NCBI GenBank assembly: GCA_002917075.1
Contig: NTMA01000072.1
Coordinates: 1-64,000 of the forward strand
DNA: 64,000 nucleotides
Origin: Hawksworthiomyces lignivorus
Lineage: Eukaryota; Ascomycota; Sordariomycetes; Ophiostomatales; Ophiostomataceae
Direction: 5' to 3'
The first letter of the stretch is position 1. Each line of letters starts with the position of its first letter. The notes beneath the pieces are model-generated. The model worked only from the letters and a program-made list of their open reading frames with translations. It was not told the DNA's origin and did no database searches. Both the position numbers and the translations under genes were made by a program. Positions 32,106 to 45,700 of the stretch are shown here, one piece after another.

Positions 32106-33196
32106 TCAGACGTCAAGCTTAAATTTGTACAGCGGCAGGCCTTTGACGCCGACATCGACGCGGAACAAAGCACCGCCAAGCTCCTTGCTCTGTGGTCCGT
32201 ACTCGCCATTGACGTCTTCCGCTGTCGTGATGAATAGCTCTGTGCCAACGAACTGCGTACATGTAATATTGCACGTTGGCAAGCGGATCTCGCCAACAAC
32301 ACGGCCATCAGTAGGCGAGATCTTAAGGACGCGGCCGGAGCCATAGACAGCATGCCACAGGTAGCCGTTCACGTCGACGCGGAAGCCGTCTGGCGCGCCA
32401 CAACCTTCGTGATGATACAGAACACGCTCATTGGACAGATGGCCGTTGGTGGGATCGTAATCAAACGCAAAGACGGTGTTTTCTGCGGAGTGGGTGAAGT
32501 ACATGGTGCGCTCGTCAGGAGAAAAGCCGAGGGCGTTGGGGATTGTCAAGTCAGGGCGAACCATCTCGCCCGACTTGCCTCCAGCGCCGAAGAGGAACAG
32601 CCCGCCTGCAGTGGCAGTCTATGGTCAGCATCATCACACACTCACACACTCACAGACTCACACACTCACACACTCACACACTCACACGCCCAGTCTCTAC
32701 ATTAGCTTTCTGGCAGGGCATTGTGAAGGGAGAGGCTCCTACCCTCAGGCTGGAACGGGCCCAGATTGAAGTCGGTCATGCAACCAAGCCAGAAGCGGCC
32801 ATGGGGGTCCGCAGCGCCATCGTTGCTGCGGATTCTCTTGTAGTCGACAGTCTCGCTGCTCTTGCTGATGCTCGCACTGTCTTCGAAGCGCTTCAGGTAC
32901 TCGTACTTCCCCGTCTGGCGGTCTAAGAGGGCAAGGCCGTACTTCAGCCCAACAATGATCTTCTCGCGGGAGTCGACGCCCTGGATGTCAGCTGTAACGC
33001 CGACAGGCGAGTCCAATTGGATCGTCTGCAGGGAAGATGGGCCTGCGGCTAGGTCGACCGTGTGTATTGCTCCCTTGCGGATGTCGATAAAGCGCAGGCT
33101 GTTCGTCTCCTCCTCGTAGAAAGGCCCCTCGCCAAGCAGGGATTTGATGTTCAGGTACGGTTCCTTGACCTCCCAGACTTCCAGGTCGCGGGCCAT
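32106..33196 (-). CDS. SMP-30/gluconolactonase/regucalcin family hydrolase
   Basis: Two exons, 33196-32743 and 32605-32106, 317 residues, the usual family size. A six-bladed beta-propeller metalloenzyme that hydrolyses sugar lactones in the family's characterised members. Metal ligands are visible in order: Glu in LGEGPFY (~res 22), Asn in the SNDGAADPHGRFWLG block (~res 135), Asn in IPNALGFSPDERTMYF and Asp in APDGFRVDVNG. The 137-nt intron uses a weak donor, GTAGGA, and joins PEG to GLFLFGAGG, as expected for blade 3-4. Inside the intron sits an 8-bp repeat that supplies six perfect GTGAGT donors; use of these would add a stop codon. No targeting signal; probably cytosolic. It stands alone, with long spacers on both sides, so the physiological lactone is unknown. 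Confidence 0.88.
32635..32687 (-). repeat. 8-bp minisatellite inside the SMP-30 intron, six GTGAGT donors
   Basis: On the plus strand the unit is CTCACACA, repeated six times with one variant (CTCACAGA). Read on the gene strand each unit gives GTGAGTGT, so the consensus 5' splice site GTGAGT occurs six times at exact 8-nt spacing, downstream of the weaker annotated donor. Confidence 0.85.
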
Positions 33197-36100
33197 CTTT
33201 AAGAATTGTATATGACAGGCGATTACTCTTGCGGCTTTGTAGTTTGTTGGCTGTGCGTCCTCTGTGTCGGTCTTTCGATATGCTGGCTCGTCGAAGCTTT
33301 GGGGGGTTTTGCGACCCAACTTGATTCCCACGCCGCACCAACAAGTGGCATTCCACAGCTAGTGTCCCGGCTGAATTGTGCAAGGAGAGGCGCAAACTAG
33401 GTCCCACAAGGCGCCCGGCAATACGAGTAAGCCCGCCGTTGCAAAACAAGCGGTGGAATAAAGCCGATGATGTAGAATATGCGACAAAGAAAATGGAACC
33501 GAACACAGCGAGAAAGAAAAACTTAGTTGGGGAAAGGAAAAGCGATCTATGGAGGCATTATATCATTCTTCGTTCCTTGCTATCTCTATTTTCCCTCATT
33601 CGTCTCCCGGGCCGGATGTCAATCAGATGCCCATTTTTTCCATTACCATCCGGCCGGATTGCGGAAGCAATCGATATTGCCCACCACGGGCAGGGAGCAG
33701 GTGCTCCACAAAGCACTCTGGTATTGGAGAGCTTCTACGACTTTGACTTCAAAGACGTTTGATGGGGGCGGTTGGAAGAGGGAAATGCGGCCCTGAGATC
33801 CGCAGAGGCCACGGCTAGATCTGCTTAGAAACAGAGCAAAATAAGAAGCTAGCAATAGCTAGCCGACGGTGGGCTGGCTGAGTACAGGCCCATATGCATT
33901 TCGAAGCCAAAATAGAAGGCTCTGAAAGAGCTGCAATTGCGCTGCTTCTTCTTTTTTTTTTTTTTTGCTTTGCCTTCTTTCTGTAGCTCGCTTTTTGACC
34001 TCTCTCTTCCGGAACCAAATCGCCGATCTGCGATCCCACCTGTATCTCGACACTTTTTTGTCCGCCGTCCTTTCCACTCCAGCCGCTAGCATTTCACTGC
34101 TCCCCCCCAGCGCGAGACGGCCGGATCCGTGGATAGCGTAATTCCTATCTCACAAGCTCGAAAGCGCGCGACTTGTGGAGCAGACAAGGCAAATAAGGAA
34201 GGGTAATGGAGGTGACGCAAAGTGAAGAGGTTCGTGCAGAGTGGTCTGCAGCAAATCAGGAGCCGACTATTCGCTCTCTCGCGATTTTTTAATTGTGTTT
34301 TTCTCCCACGTTTCCCATCCCTCTCGTTCTTTGGGCCACCAGCCGCAGCTCATTGCAACGGTACACTCTATCTTCCCGCTCAGCGACGACGAGAATAAGG
34401 AAAAAAAGAAAGGACGTCGCCTTCCTTTTCTTTTTCTTCTTCTTTTTTGATTCCCCTCTCTAGTTTCTAGAAAGTCGAAACCGAAATTAACTATACAGCC
34501 GCATAAAGGAAAGGGGCCAAAAGAGAACACCACGATCTACTTCGTGCTTCATGCTCTTTACATCTACCCTTCCTGTCAATAGCCTTTCATATATCCAATA
34601 TCCAGTTGACGCAGGCCGAGCTTTTGTTCCTAAACGCACGCTCGCGAATAATATTACATATAATAAAAATGAAATGCACCACAGACCTCTTCCTACCAGA
34701 ATAAGGAGTGGCCAACCCACATTTGCGACAAGCTGACCATTATTTTTATACTGGCAACGCTGATGTGTGATCCCAGAACCGGGGTGTCGGTAAAATGGGT
34801 AAGGACTGTTTGGGACAAAAAAAAAAAAAAGAGAAACCTCTGGCGCTCCCTTATCTTCCCGTTTCCTGCCTCGTTTCCTGTTTTCTAGCACCACCTAGTC
34901 TCCATTTGCCAACTAAAAGCGGCTGTTTTGAGCATTGTCTGTCTCAAACACGAGACAGACATGCTAGGAAACATAGGGTTGAGGGCAGACTACGGAGTAC
35001 AATAGTGGGCAATATTGACATGCAAGTATTACATACATACATACTCCGTACACGGAAGTCTTAAGTAGCGGGTTCGTATTGGGCGGTGGCATGGGCAACG
35101 TCTCGGCCTTACGCAAACCTTGTGACGCAAGCCATACCTCGCGAGATTGGACGACTCCCACGACTCCTTGCCTTTTTAACCCCACGGATCCGTACATAGG
35201 CTGCCTATAATTCGGTAACAGGCCAAGGAGTGCAAGAAGTAAACTGAGGCGAGGCGAGGAGAGCACTGGCTGCCAGAAAAATAGGCTTTGGCTAAGCGAG
35301 AACAGAAAAGGGAAAAGCGACGTGATCTGGGGGCGGGGAAAATGCAGCGACCGCTGTGTGTGCGGCGTATGCGCTGCAACGAGGCAGACTGCAGGAGTAG
35401 CGCAGAACGGGCTCTGCGACTAGGTTCTGGCTTCCTTTCCTTGGCCTTGGAACGAAATTAGGCGGACCGTACTCTCTCGCGCCGTTCCGTATGCGAATCC
35501 TGGCAGTTTATTAGCAGCGAAGTGGAATGTTTTACGATTTAGTGTCCTTTTTCAGAATGCTCGGATGCAGCAGGATAAGGTGGTCGAAAGGAGAAAGGAG
35601 CGCAATAGGGGATCAAAGCTCAGTCGATAAGTACTGCTACTATTATATGTACTCCGTACGGATCGACACTTGACCGAAGGCCCCAAAACCGACATCAGAC
35701 CAGGCCGGACACAGGGTTCCCCTCTCCCGGCGCACTTTGCAACGCTCACTAATATGGCACACGATGGTCTGTAAATCAGTCTTTGGGCCTTGCTCGGACT
35801 CGCTGGGCACAAATCAATAGAATCGAATGTGCACATTCCGTTTGTCAGCAAAGCAACCGGACCGGAGGCCCCTGTTATCATAATACACTTTTCATACCTA
35901 TATGTCCAAGACGGACCAGCACCGGAAACCGTGGCTTGGATGACCGCATTAGCCTGCCAACAACTGAAATTGGTTTACAAGCCCAGAGGGACTGAACGTA
36001 GGAACCTCTTCAGACTAAGAGCGTGTGAGGTAGGATACCTTGCCCTCCGCCACCCAAGCTGGCGGTATTGCTGCTGAGTGTGTGGGCCTTCCATGCGCGA

Positions 36101-39092
36101 ACCCGAGCACGTAGGGCGCACTCCATGCATTCGACACAACATAATGACGGAACAGCACCATCTCGTCTGCCGTGCTTGTTAGGGCCTACACTACCACGGC
36201 GTGCTCTTCGTTTCACAGAAGACGAAACAATTCCGAGCACAATATTCCGTATAATTCCCTGACATGAACCTGCTTGCCTTATCTTGCTGTCTACCCTCGG
36301 CCATCTGAGTCTCTTTCTTTTTATTGTTTTATTTTTTTATTTATTTATTAAATTTTTTTTTTTTTTGGTTTTTCCGGTGTACTTTTGCGTCACGACGGTG
36401 AGGCACAGATCACCCGTTGGGCTCTGGTTGTGTCGTTCCTGTTGGGCAGCATTTCTTTTCTCAATTTTAAATGCTTATTATTTCTTTTGGGGTGGGAAAA
36501 ATAAGTATCACGGAGGTAATATTACTCGTACTCTATTTTATAGCTACCCCCTGTCGACAAGGATTCAGGTTTGAGCAAGGGCATTGCTTATGGTGCACGG
36601 CTCCTTTGTTCTTCTTTTCGTTCTTTTGCGGAGTATCTCATCTCAACTTTGATCCCAACTGCCCAAGAACCCCTACCTTTTCCTCCCCCCTACACCCTCC
36701 CTCCTTTCTTCCTATTCCCGCGTCGCAAACTGAATGCGAGATGGGTTTCTTCCTCCCCCGTTGGCTTGCAGCATGAAGGATGCAAGCCATCGTACATATG
36801 GCTGTGAGATACGATTAATATGAGGAACCCCAAGGCTGATTGTTGTAAGCTGCAACGCCAGCTAATTTGCAACTAAGAGAGATCCAATATCACAAATCTC
36901 TCATATCTCGCAAAGCAAGTATAGAAGGAAAGGCACACCAAAAAAAGAAACTGGTGGTTTCTCTTTCTAACCATTTTTGACTAGTGTCATCGTTTACTCT
37001 CTCTTCTGCCACCCTTCTTTTCTGTTTTGTAGTGTCACTCCAATTTCCTTTCAACCCGAAAATCTCCAGGACCACTCCGTGGATTCCGATCGTAATTTAC
37101 ACATGCTCTCTCCTTTAAAATAAGGTCCTATTTCCTGCGAGAGTTCTACGAATTTCCAAGAGACGATCGCCAACGCTATAGTGATCCACCTATGCCGGGG
37201 TAGTTAATTACATAGGTGTAGTAAGAGGTGCTCGGTGCAAGAGCCTAGAGCAAGAAAGACCTCTTCGATAAAATTCAAGCGACATTTGTCTAAATATTGA
37301 TGGTATACCACCACTAGTAAGACGCAACATATTTCGCTGTATTGGTACGCATTGGCTGATGATGCTACGAAATGTTCACTCTGCCGGAGTACAGGCCATT
37401 TTGGGCACTATCAGATAAACTATAGCCAAGACAGTGTTGCGATAAGAACAGGGCTCTCTTGGGGAAGTTCTCCTTGTGAAAACGCATGCTTCGTAATGCC
37501 ACAGAACCGAAATTAGAAAATAGTACCATGCGCACCGTGTAGCTACATAAATTCGAGGGAAAGCAAGCAAAGAGACATGTGAATACGCCGCTGGTAGTCT
37601 ATTGTCGCGGGGATGCCATCGGTCCTTTTACTTTTTCTGCTCAGCGGTTCTGCTCCAAACTGGGATAGCTTTGTGATTGCATTATAGTGTATATGAGTCC
37701 ACAAGAGTGATGAGAGTCCGCAGGTATGTGGGCCACTCTACTGAGTAATAACCGCGATCTACAAAATTTATTGGCGGACCCTGTCCCTGACGAGCAGGCC
37801 CTGCGCCGACGCCAAAGCACCTGCAGAGTGCCGTTACGCACGTATTATCCGCTACAGAAAGTAATGCCGGCGGGGGAGGAAAGGCCCGAGGCAGAAACGG
37901 CCGGAAGCGTAGGTTATGGCTTTTTGCGGCATCGTCCGCCAAACTGGCCAAACAAGTCATTCTCCACATGCATATTCATTTACGCGACACACTGACGACG
38001 TATATGCAGGAACATATGTATAGAGATATTGCCATGCGACTTGCAGCATCCACCTTCTTTTTTTGCGCCATCACACTTCTCTTTTCTAGCATCTTGCTGA
38101 ATTGCTGGAACAGGGAGACGGTCTGGGCTCAGCATATTTTATGCGAGCAGCCCACAGCAAAATATCTCAATCTTGGCTATCTTTTAGCGGTAGTTTGTAT
38201 GCCTAGGCGACCTTTTGGTGCCCTTTTTTTCTTTTTTAAACTTTTTTAATAGCTGTCATTTAGGGAACTTATAGTCCCATTTCAGAGCCCTGGTTTTTTA
38301 TTTATTTACTTATTATTTATATAAATTATTAAGGTTTTTGTCTCCTTCAGCTGCTTTCTACTGATCACTTGTCATTACACGAGGGGCAGTAATACCGACC
38401 GTCATAATGTTATTTTATCTCAAAATAATGTCAGATATGATTGGCGAAAAGAGCCTGGGGAGGGCGCCATAGAAAAGGAGGAACCGAGATTGGGACAGGT
38501 GTTATAGTGTTCCGGTTTTCTCCTCCCCTGATTTGATAAACACAGAAGAGAACCGCATGATGTATGTATGTATGAACACCTAGGAACAACAGCATGTATA
38601 CTTTATATACGTAGAGCGGCTTTATTCGTCAGTCTTTTTGGCCGTGTTTAAAATTTGTTTTTTCCTTTTTGCATCCGGTTACGGCACTGGCGAGGCATGG
38701 CTGATGTCTGGGTAGCATCTGGCCGTTCCATCCACCCAGAAAACACAAAGAGAAATGCAAGCAAGATGGAGAAATCGATAATATCGTTTGTCAATATGTT
38801 CACCACGTTGACAACCAACATAGCTGCCCACCACGACGCAGGAGACACATGGCAGTGGGAACACGACAGCGGTGGGGACGGTATGCTGCCATTCTGCCTG
38901 CCGTAAATATTGAAATACCGCGATGCGAGATTGCAAGCAATTTTGGAGTTTGCGATCGGGCAAGTTTCATTTCTTGGCATTGTGCATTTTCTTCTCATGG
39001 TTCTTCCTCTTGTTCCTCTTCTTGAAAGTCTTGAATTCTCCTTTACTACTCATCCCTCACTTGTCTTTCCCTCAAATGGCACCGAATCTTCC

Positions 39093-39115
39093 TACGGAGT
39101 ACTCCGTTCTCCGTA
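39093..39115. repeat. Cluster of TACGGAG/CTCCGTA motifs with a palindrome
   Basis: TACGGAGTACTCCG (39093-39106) contains the 12-bp palindrome CGGAGTACTCCG and is followed at once by CTCCGTACGG (39109-39118). This is the densest occurrence of a motif that recurs across the spacers of the window. Confidence 0.6.
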
Positions 39116-42100
39116 CGGATCACAACAACACGAAGAAAAGCTTGGGTCTGGCATTTATCCCGCGCGCGAATATTCCATAGGCGAACCAGCAACTGGCTGT
39201 CCTGGGGTAGATAGTTTTCGGCGCGCTGAATGTCGTAGCATCACCTGCAATTGTCTCAAAAGCGGCGGATAAAAATTCGCGCACTTTTTTTTATGTCTCT
39301 TGACCTCACACATGCAACGGACAGAAGACACATCTTCTATCCCACCTATCTTTTTTTTTCTCACCGTGACTACACCCCCAAAGTCTCCATCGCGGGATGC
39401 TTTGATGCCTTACATACTCAATATACTGAGCGGTGAATGGGTTGGGATACTTTGAAAACAAACAATCCCGCGCTAGAGCATCATCTCTTTGCGACCTGCA
39501 GACCCATTTGCCAACGCTACGCATCCGGTGGTGTGGATGGACACGGAGGAAGGGGGGAGACGTAACAGAAAAGTAGGCCGGCTACAGGTTTGGCCGCAGG
39601 AGTTTGAAGGCATGCTCTTTTTTTCCTTCTCAAAGTCTACGCACCTTTTTCTGGTTGTGGGTGGATGTGTGGATCTCCTGCATGCAAAGGCCATCCCGTT
39701 GGGAAGCAGAGATGCTCAAGTATGCTACTTAAAGAGGCTACATGGTACTTCTCGGTAGCGGTTTATACTACCCACGGGAAATTTATTTGTCTCCGTACGG
39801 AATATACTAATTTGCTGTGCTTCTGTCCCTCATTTTTATTCTCCTTTTTATTTCTTTTTCTCTTTTCTCTTTTATTTTTTATTTTTTTTTTCTTGTTCTT
39901 TGTTTTTGTAGACGAACAAAGCTACTTTCGCATATGCAGAATGACGACCAGCCTGCCAGGGTCAGGTTGGATTTGGGGGTTACTGGTGGCTCCATTGTAC
40001 CTTTTCATCAAGAGCCAGAAACAAAAAAGATGTAAAGGAGTGTAGGGAGAAAGTTGCGTCTCCGCGATTCTCCACACATCCCTCTGAACAAGTGTGTCCA
40101 GTGCTTTGCCTCTGGTAGGCCTGTGCTGCAAATCAGCCCGAAAGAATGGCGAAGATGGGGTTTTAGGCCTCGACGCAAGAAGTGGCATCGTACATGCTAG
40201 TACGTATTGGCACTATCGGCGCGTCCTTGATTTGCCTGAAAGACGTGCACCTTTTGGCTGGGCTTCTCGTGTCTACGAGGGCTGGCGAATGTAAGACTTG
40301 CATGGCCGGCGAAAATCGCTATTTGGCCGGTGGGTAATACGAAGTCAGATACGATCCCGTAATACTGAGCACAATGAATGTGCATCTCACATACGTATGC
40401 GTTTGTGTTTGTATGCATATTAATAGTCAGGCAAGCTATTAACGAGATCCAATATTGCAGCAGAAACTGTGTAATTTCATCACGGTATTCCGGTTTTTTT
40501 TTATCTCCCGCAGATCCGCAGCCCTGGATCGGCCCACTAGAAAGGCGCGAAGCTGGGGCTGGATATTGCACTACTAATACAAGGCTCCCGGTACTTTGCA
40601 CTCGTATAGTATAATTATGGGCGACACTCCGCTCTGTGGACAGGGTATTGTATTAAGTGTCAGTCTCTTGGGTCGCTGTAGTGAGTAAGATAAGATACTC
40701 CATACGACGTGCAGGAGCAGCGATTACGACGTAGTATGCTTGCGCCTTCATTTTATTACATTATGCAACGGGCTCGCGTGAGAACGGTCACGAAGCAGGT
40801 CTCTTTTTATGCCTGAAAACACTACTGCAAGCTCTCTCGTCTGTTAGGCACTCTTGGTTCCCCCGACGGTCGGTGTTGGTCTTTGTTTTGTTTGTGTTTG
40901 AGAGAGAGAGAGTCGTTGACGCCCAACGCTGCAACACCGCCTCTGCTTCCTCTAGCGCCGACACGCGCTGCACGCTTCTGCGCACAGGGCGTGAGCTGGA
41001 AGACACATAATACTCCGTACACATGCTCGAAGCAGAAAAAAAAGACCGCTTTGGACAAGGGACGACACCGAAAATGGCAAACACAGCCTAGATACCGCTC
41101 GGTGTTGCAGAAGGCGGTGACGTCGACCTTCCCAAATTTGTTTTTCATCTGTCCACTTTTGCTGCCCACAAAAAGATGGTCCTGGTACCATTGCTCATCG
41201 GGACGTGTGCTCCCTACTGTCTTGAGCACTGTCTTTCCTGCAGTAGCAACTCTGTTCCGGCTTCCGCGAAAGCTACACACAGAACCTCCAAGTTGACACA
41301 TCAGTGTGCATAATGAGACCAAGAAAAGAAACATGCTATAGGAAGTACGTAGTGTACACATGAATCTTGATAGAAACAAAACAAAAACGCTTGGGTGACC
41401 CACCTTCAGACACATGACAAGTTGGGCAGCCAGAAAGGGAAACACGAAGGAAATATAAGGGAAATAAGGGCGAATAAAGGGGAAGACGTAGGAGGCGCTT
41501 TTGCATGCTTTTGGCTCTTTCCTTTCTTTCTGGTTTTGTTTTATTTTATATTTTTTTTTGTTGATCCTTTTGCATCGGTCTTGTTTTTACTCCCACCAGC
41601 GCATCATCGTAGGTGCTTTTCCTGAGGAAGAGTCGCACCTTCTGTGGACCTCACATTTGTTCTTTCATAGCGCCTTCTCTCTATTATTTTCGCTTTATTT
41701 TATTTTTTATTTTTGCCCTATTTTCAAAAAAAATCCTCTATCGTAATTTGAGATTCAACGCGGAGCTCGTGAGATGCGATTTGGCAAATCTACCGCAGCG
41801 CATCCAAAACGACGCACCACCGCCTCACGCAAGTGCATACGTACGAGTACATCATGTATACCCCGTACCTACCTGCAGATAATGATACTTTCGTACCTTT
41901 TACTCGTTACGGGCTTCCGTGGGCGAGGTCTGTGATGAACCCCCACCCAAGCAGGGTGCATCTGACCCTCAGCTCACGTTGAGTAATAAGCCAACTCCTC
42001 GTTCTAGGCTGGAGTTTGCGGTGAAGGACGAATTACTTCACAGATGGAACTATCTCCAGTAAGCTTTTCCTCTTTTTGTCAAGCCTCAACTCTGCAGAGT

Positions 42101-42679
42101 CTTTCACATATTCTTCTCTGCGCAGCATGCTCTCCACCCTTGTTCTAACGGAAACGTGCAACGTGCTCTCGTGCTCCCGCTCGTGACGCTATCCTCCGTC
42201 CCTGCTTCTCCGTCATTGTCTCTAGTTCTTCCACTTTTTTTCGTGGTACAATTTCTATTACGGAATTGCTTTTTCCTGTCCCAACCATGGAGTATTGATA
42301 CATTGTTCAAGTACTGCTTCCTGCCTTACCGTCTCTTTTCTGCACGATTCTACTATAGAAATCATACATGCATGCTCGGATAATGTATGTATGTACTGCG
42401 TATCTTATCTTGAAGAACGGCTCAGTCCAACCGTATGGTCCCCCCTGATCCCTCTCCCTAACCGCATTAGCATCAAGCTTGTCTCGTTGCCATTTTTCCC
42501 TGAACAGGGGTTTGTTGCCCGTGTTTGTCTATGAGTACATTACTCTTTGTGAGCACTCGTACAGAGCTTTCCTTCAGAGCGAGTATGCTCTCAGGTGCGA
42601 GCTACGTAGGCGTCGGCTCTTGGTCGATGGATTTGCCTTTTATCATGTATAGTATTTTTCCATTTCGGAGCGCTCTTCC

Positions 42680-42708
42680 ATGACATGTGTTTGTGAGAGA
42701 CATGTCAT
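42680..42708. repeat. 8-bp perfect inverted repeat
   Basis: ATGACATG (42680-42687) and CATGTCAT (42701-42708) with a 13-nt loop. Small hairpin in the gene desert; may be chance. Confidence 0.6.
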
Positions 42709-45700
42709 TATACCTTGCAAGGGTTGGCTTCAAAGATTAAGCCAGATAGGGCCTTCTGCTGATAAAACCCAGCTAGCCGTCGGGTCTTCCATCCACGCCT
42801 CATCATACAGCCATACACATTCACAGCCAGACAGACTCACTTATAGGACGGGTATTCATCATAGGCACCAACTCAACTGGGCATACCCCACCCTTCTATT
42901 TTGTCCCAGTCTGCACAATTCTCCAGGGCGAACTAGAACCAACAGAATGGCGCCTGGAGATGCTGACGCTCTTGTTTTATGATCTGTCAGTTTAGGCAGC
43001 GCATGCAAAAACAGGACAACACAGCAAAGAGGAAGCAGAGAACGCTAGAAAGATGAGGCATAATGCAAATACTTTTTTTTTTTTCGTGCGCCCCGGGCAA
43101 GGTGATGGAAATAAAGAGAAAGCACACGCAGGAGCAGGAGCGTAGCGAGTGGTTTGAGCTTATCGTGCAGTTGTTCTGGCCTGGCACCAAAGAAGAACCA
43201 ACCGCTCTCTTGCGAATTTTGATGCAGACTGACCAGCTGCTCTTTGCAGGCTGCCACGTGCGAATGCAGAAAATGGTCATCAAGCGCTACAGCTTGCTGT
43301 CGGTGTCGTTGTTTGAATCGGGTTTCGCTCGGCCGCTTGGCTAACCAGTGCCATTTCTTCTGATCTCGCTGGTCTATCCTCTGCTGCCAAGTCCCTTTTG
43401 GTGGGCTTTTTTATACCTTCAAACTTTGCCTCATTGTGTAGGTTGCATCTGGTATCACATTCTCTCACAATGTTATGTAGGCACAGCAAGAGCCGGCAGA
43501 GATTTGTGTGCATTACCGCAGTCAGTCAGCAATCCCGCAATATCGTATTGTGCAAATAACTTGAGTGGAGACGGCCGTCCACCGCAGACCAATGCGACTG
43601 CACGGGTAGACAGGCTAGCTTTGTTCAACATGGCTTTGTTTGTACGCGCCTCTGAATACGCCATCTTATATACAGCAGTCATAAGCATATGCTGTGTATT
43701 ATATCATACATAATAATGAGCATTCATTCGTAGTAAGCGTGTCGATTACTCGCCTGTCGCTTCTCCTCCACTTCAGCAGCTCTTTTTGACTTGCATTGCA
43801 GCATGCAGGTATCTTGCGTTTCTGGCCGCACGCCCCATCTCTCTTTCTTAGCGTCTCTCGGTCCCACCCCCCGGAAGCTTCGCCGCTGTGGGATGGACAG
43901 GGCCGCTCCTCAGGCGCGCTCCTATTTGCCGCTTCCCGTAGTACCCACCATCCCTTGACTGGGTATACTGACGAATAGTCCACCAACCTTCCCTGGCTCT
44001 CCAAGAACGCTATGGGAAGAGGGACTGGCCACAGACAAAATGCCAGGCCGCAGACGAGATGGAGAACAGAGCGCATCTGCAGAGCAAGCTTACTCTCTTT
44101 TATGTCCAGCTGGGCGTACTTATTGGTTACGCAGTTGATGCTGCGAACTGCATGGAGACGCGCCCAACTCAGAATGCCAAAATGCATTTACACCGCATTC
44201 AAGAGTCGCACGTGTCGTCCAGCCCCCTCATGTGCAGCAGGCCACACCAAAAGGCCATCACTTCTCTTTTCGTCTTCGCTTGCTGGGTCTCGTTGCCGCG
44301 GCCAGGCCAGGGGCCAAAAGAAAAGGGCTAGGAAAACGCTACGAGAGAAGCCTCCCATCACCTGCACGCTGGTCAACCTGCATCCTTTCTCTCACCGTCT
44401 CTGTCAGTGCTGCTGTGAGTTGCCTAGATAAACGCGTTCTGGGGAGCCCACTCGTAGCGGTCGCATCACAAAGCTGTCACCGCCACTGTAGCACCGCCTT
44501 ACCGCTGCTTCCGCCGATTTCGCCAAGCCAAAACCAGTCGGAACAAATTGCCACTGCTGTCTTCTCTTGATAGTCTCATATGGCACACCGGTTAGCACGA
44601 CAACTCCCTGTCCTGCTTCGCTCTTCAATGAGAACCATGCAGCAAGTCAACACGCCACACCATCCCGCCTCTGGAGAGGAAATCCCAGAATTGGTATTTT
44701 TCCCATAGTATGTTATTCTGGAGAATGGCCAAATCACATTTCCCTGCTAACCGCTTCTGGCATCCTGTGTATTACGCCGAAAGTGGATTTATGAGTTCAC
44801 TCTTCCCACTCGGTCGGGACAAGCAATTTTTTTTTCCTTACTCGCCCATTCTTCCAACGGCGAATGAGTGCTGCGCAAGTGTTAAAACAACAAAACCGCG
44901 TACGAAATACGCGCTAGAGGAGGAAGAGGAACCAGGGGTCGGTGCCAGCTTTTGAACAATCACCCTTAACCGTTTCGCGGATTTTAGGGACTGCGGCAGG
45001 TACTCGTACTTTGTACATCCGTATTCTGACAGATGAGCAGGTGAGCAGGGGCGGCTGTTCCTTGCGGCGCCATCATTTTTTTCTTTTCTTTTTCCCTTTT
45101 TCTTTTTTCCTTGCTTTTGGGTCACAACACCTTGCTGCATTGGCTATTCACACGTATCTCACCAATGTCTTTTGAGCAGTCAGAAAACATGCACAGCACG
45201 CGAAAGAATTGACAAAGTAAGCGGAAGGAGCAGTGACAAAAGAAGGGGCCGTCAGCAGAAATACATCATTTCTGGCTTGAAAGTTCTAATAATGGCATAT
45301 CGAACCGGCCGCAGCAAGGCGAATGGATTCTTTTCCAAGCAAACAGCCCCATGCTCTCAAGACCTAGGCGTAAAGTTAGCTACCTACTTGTATGTAGAGA
45401 GAGAAAAGGGGGAGAGGTGTGGTTGTTGATGGAGTGGGAACATGGCCCTGTCCGGTGCTTTCCCCCCCCTGTACCCTGGTCATTGCTATTTGACTTACAC
45501 GCTACCTTGGTTTGCACCAACGTTGGGCCTCTCAATTCTTTCCTCCCCCCTTCTCTTCGACACGCCCAGCTCTCATCCCTGTCGTGAGAAGTATCTCACC
45601 ACTCCGTATGATACAAACACAGCAAGTAGAACCTTATGATTTTTGGCGTATGAAAAACAGAGAAGACTGTAGCGCATTTCTAGCGGTAGGAGAGAATACA

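Noticed and set aside
34964..35266. 100-codon minus-strand frame with a signal-peptide-like start
   Set aside because: Hydrophobic N-terminus could suggest a small secreted protein, but the remainder shows no Cys pattern or codon bias, and hydrophobic starts arise easily in pyrimidine-rich DNA.
40822..41445. 207-codon minus-strand frame in the gene desert
   Set aside because: Longest frame of the desert but Cys/Phe/Ser composition follows local base content, no recognisable motif, no splice or codon-bias support.
43699..44187. 162-codon minus-strand frame in the gene desert
   Set aside because: No domain, codon bias or start context; composition looks random.
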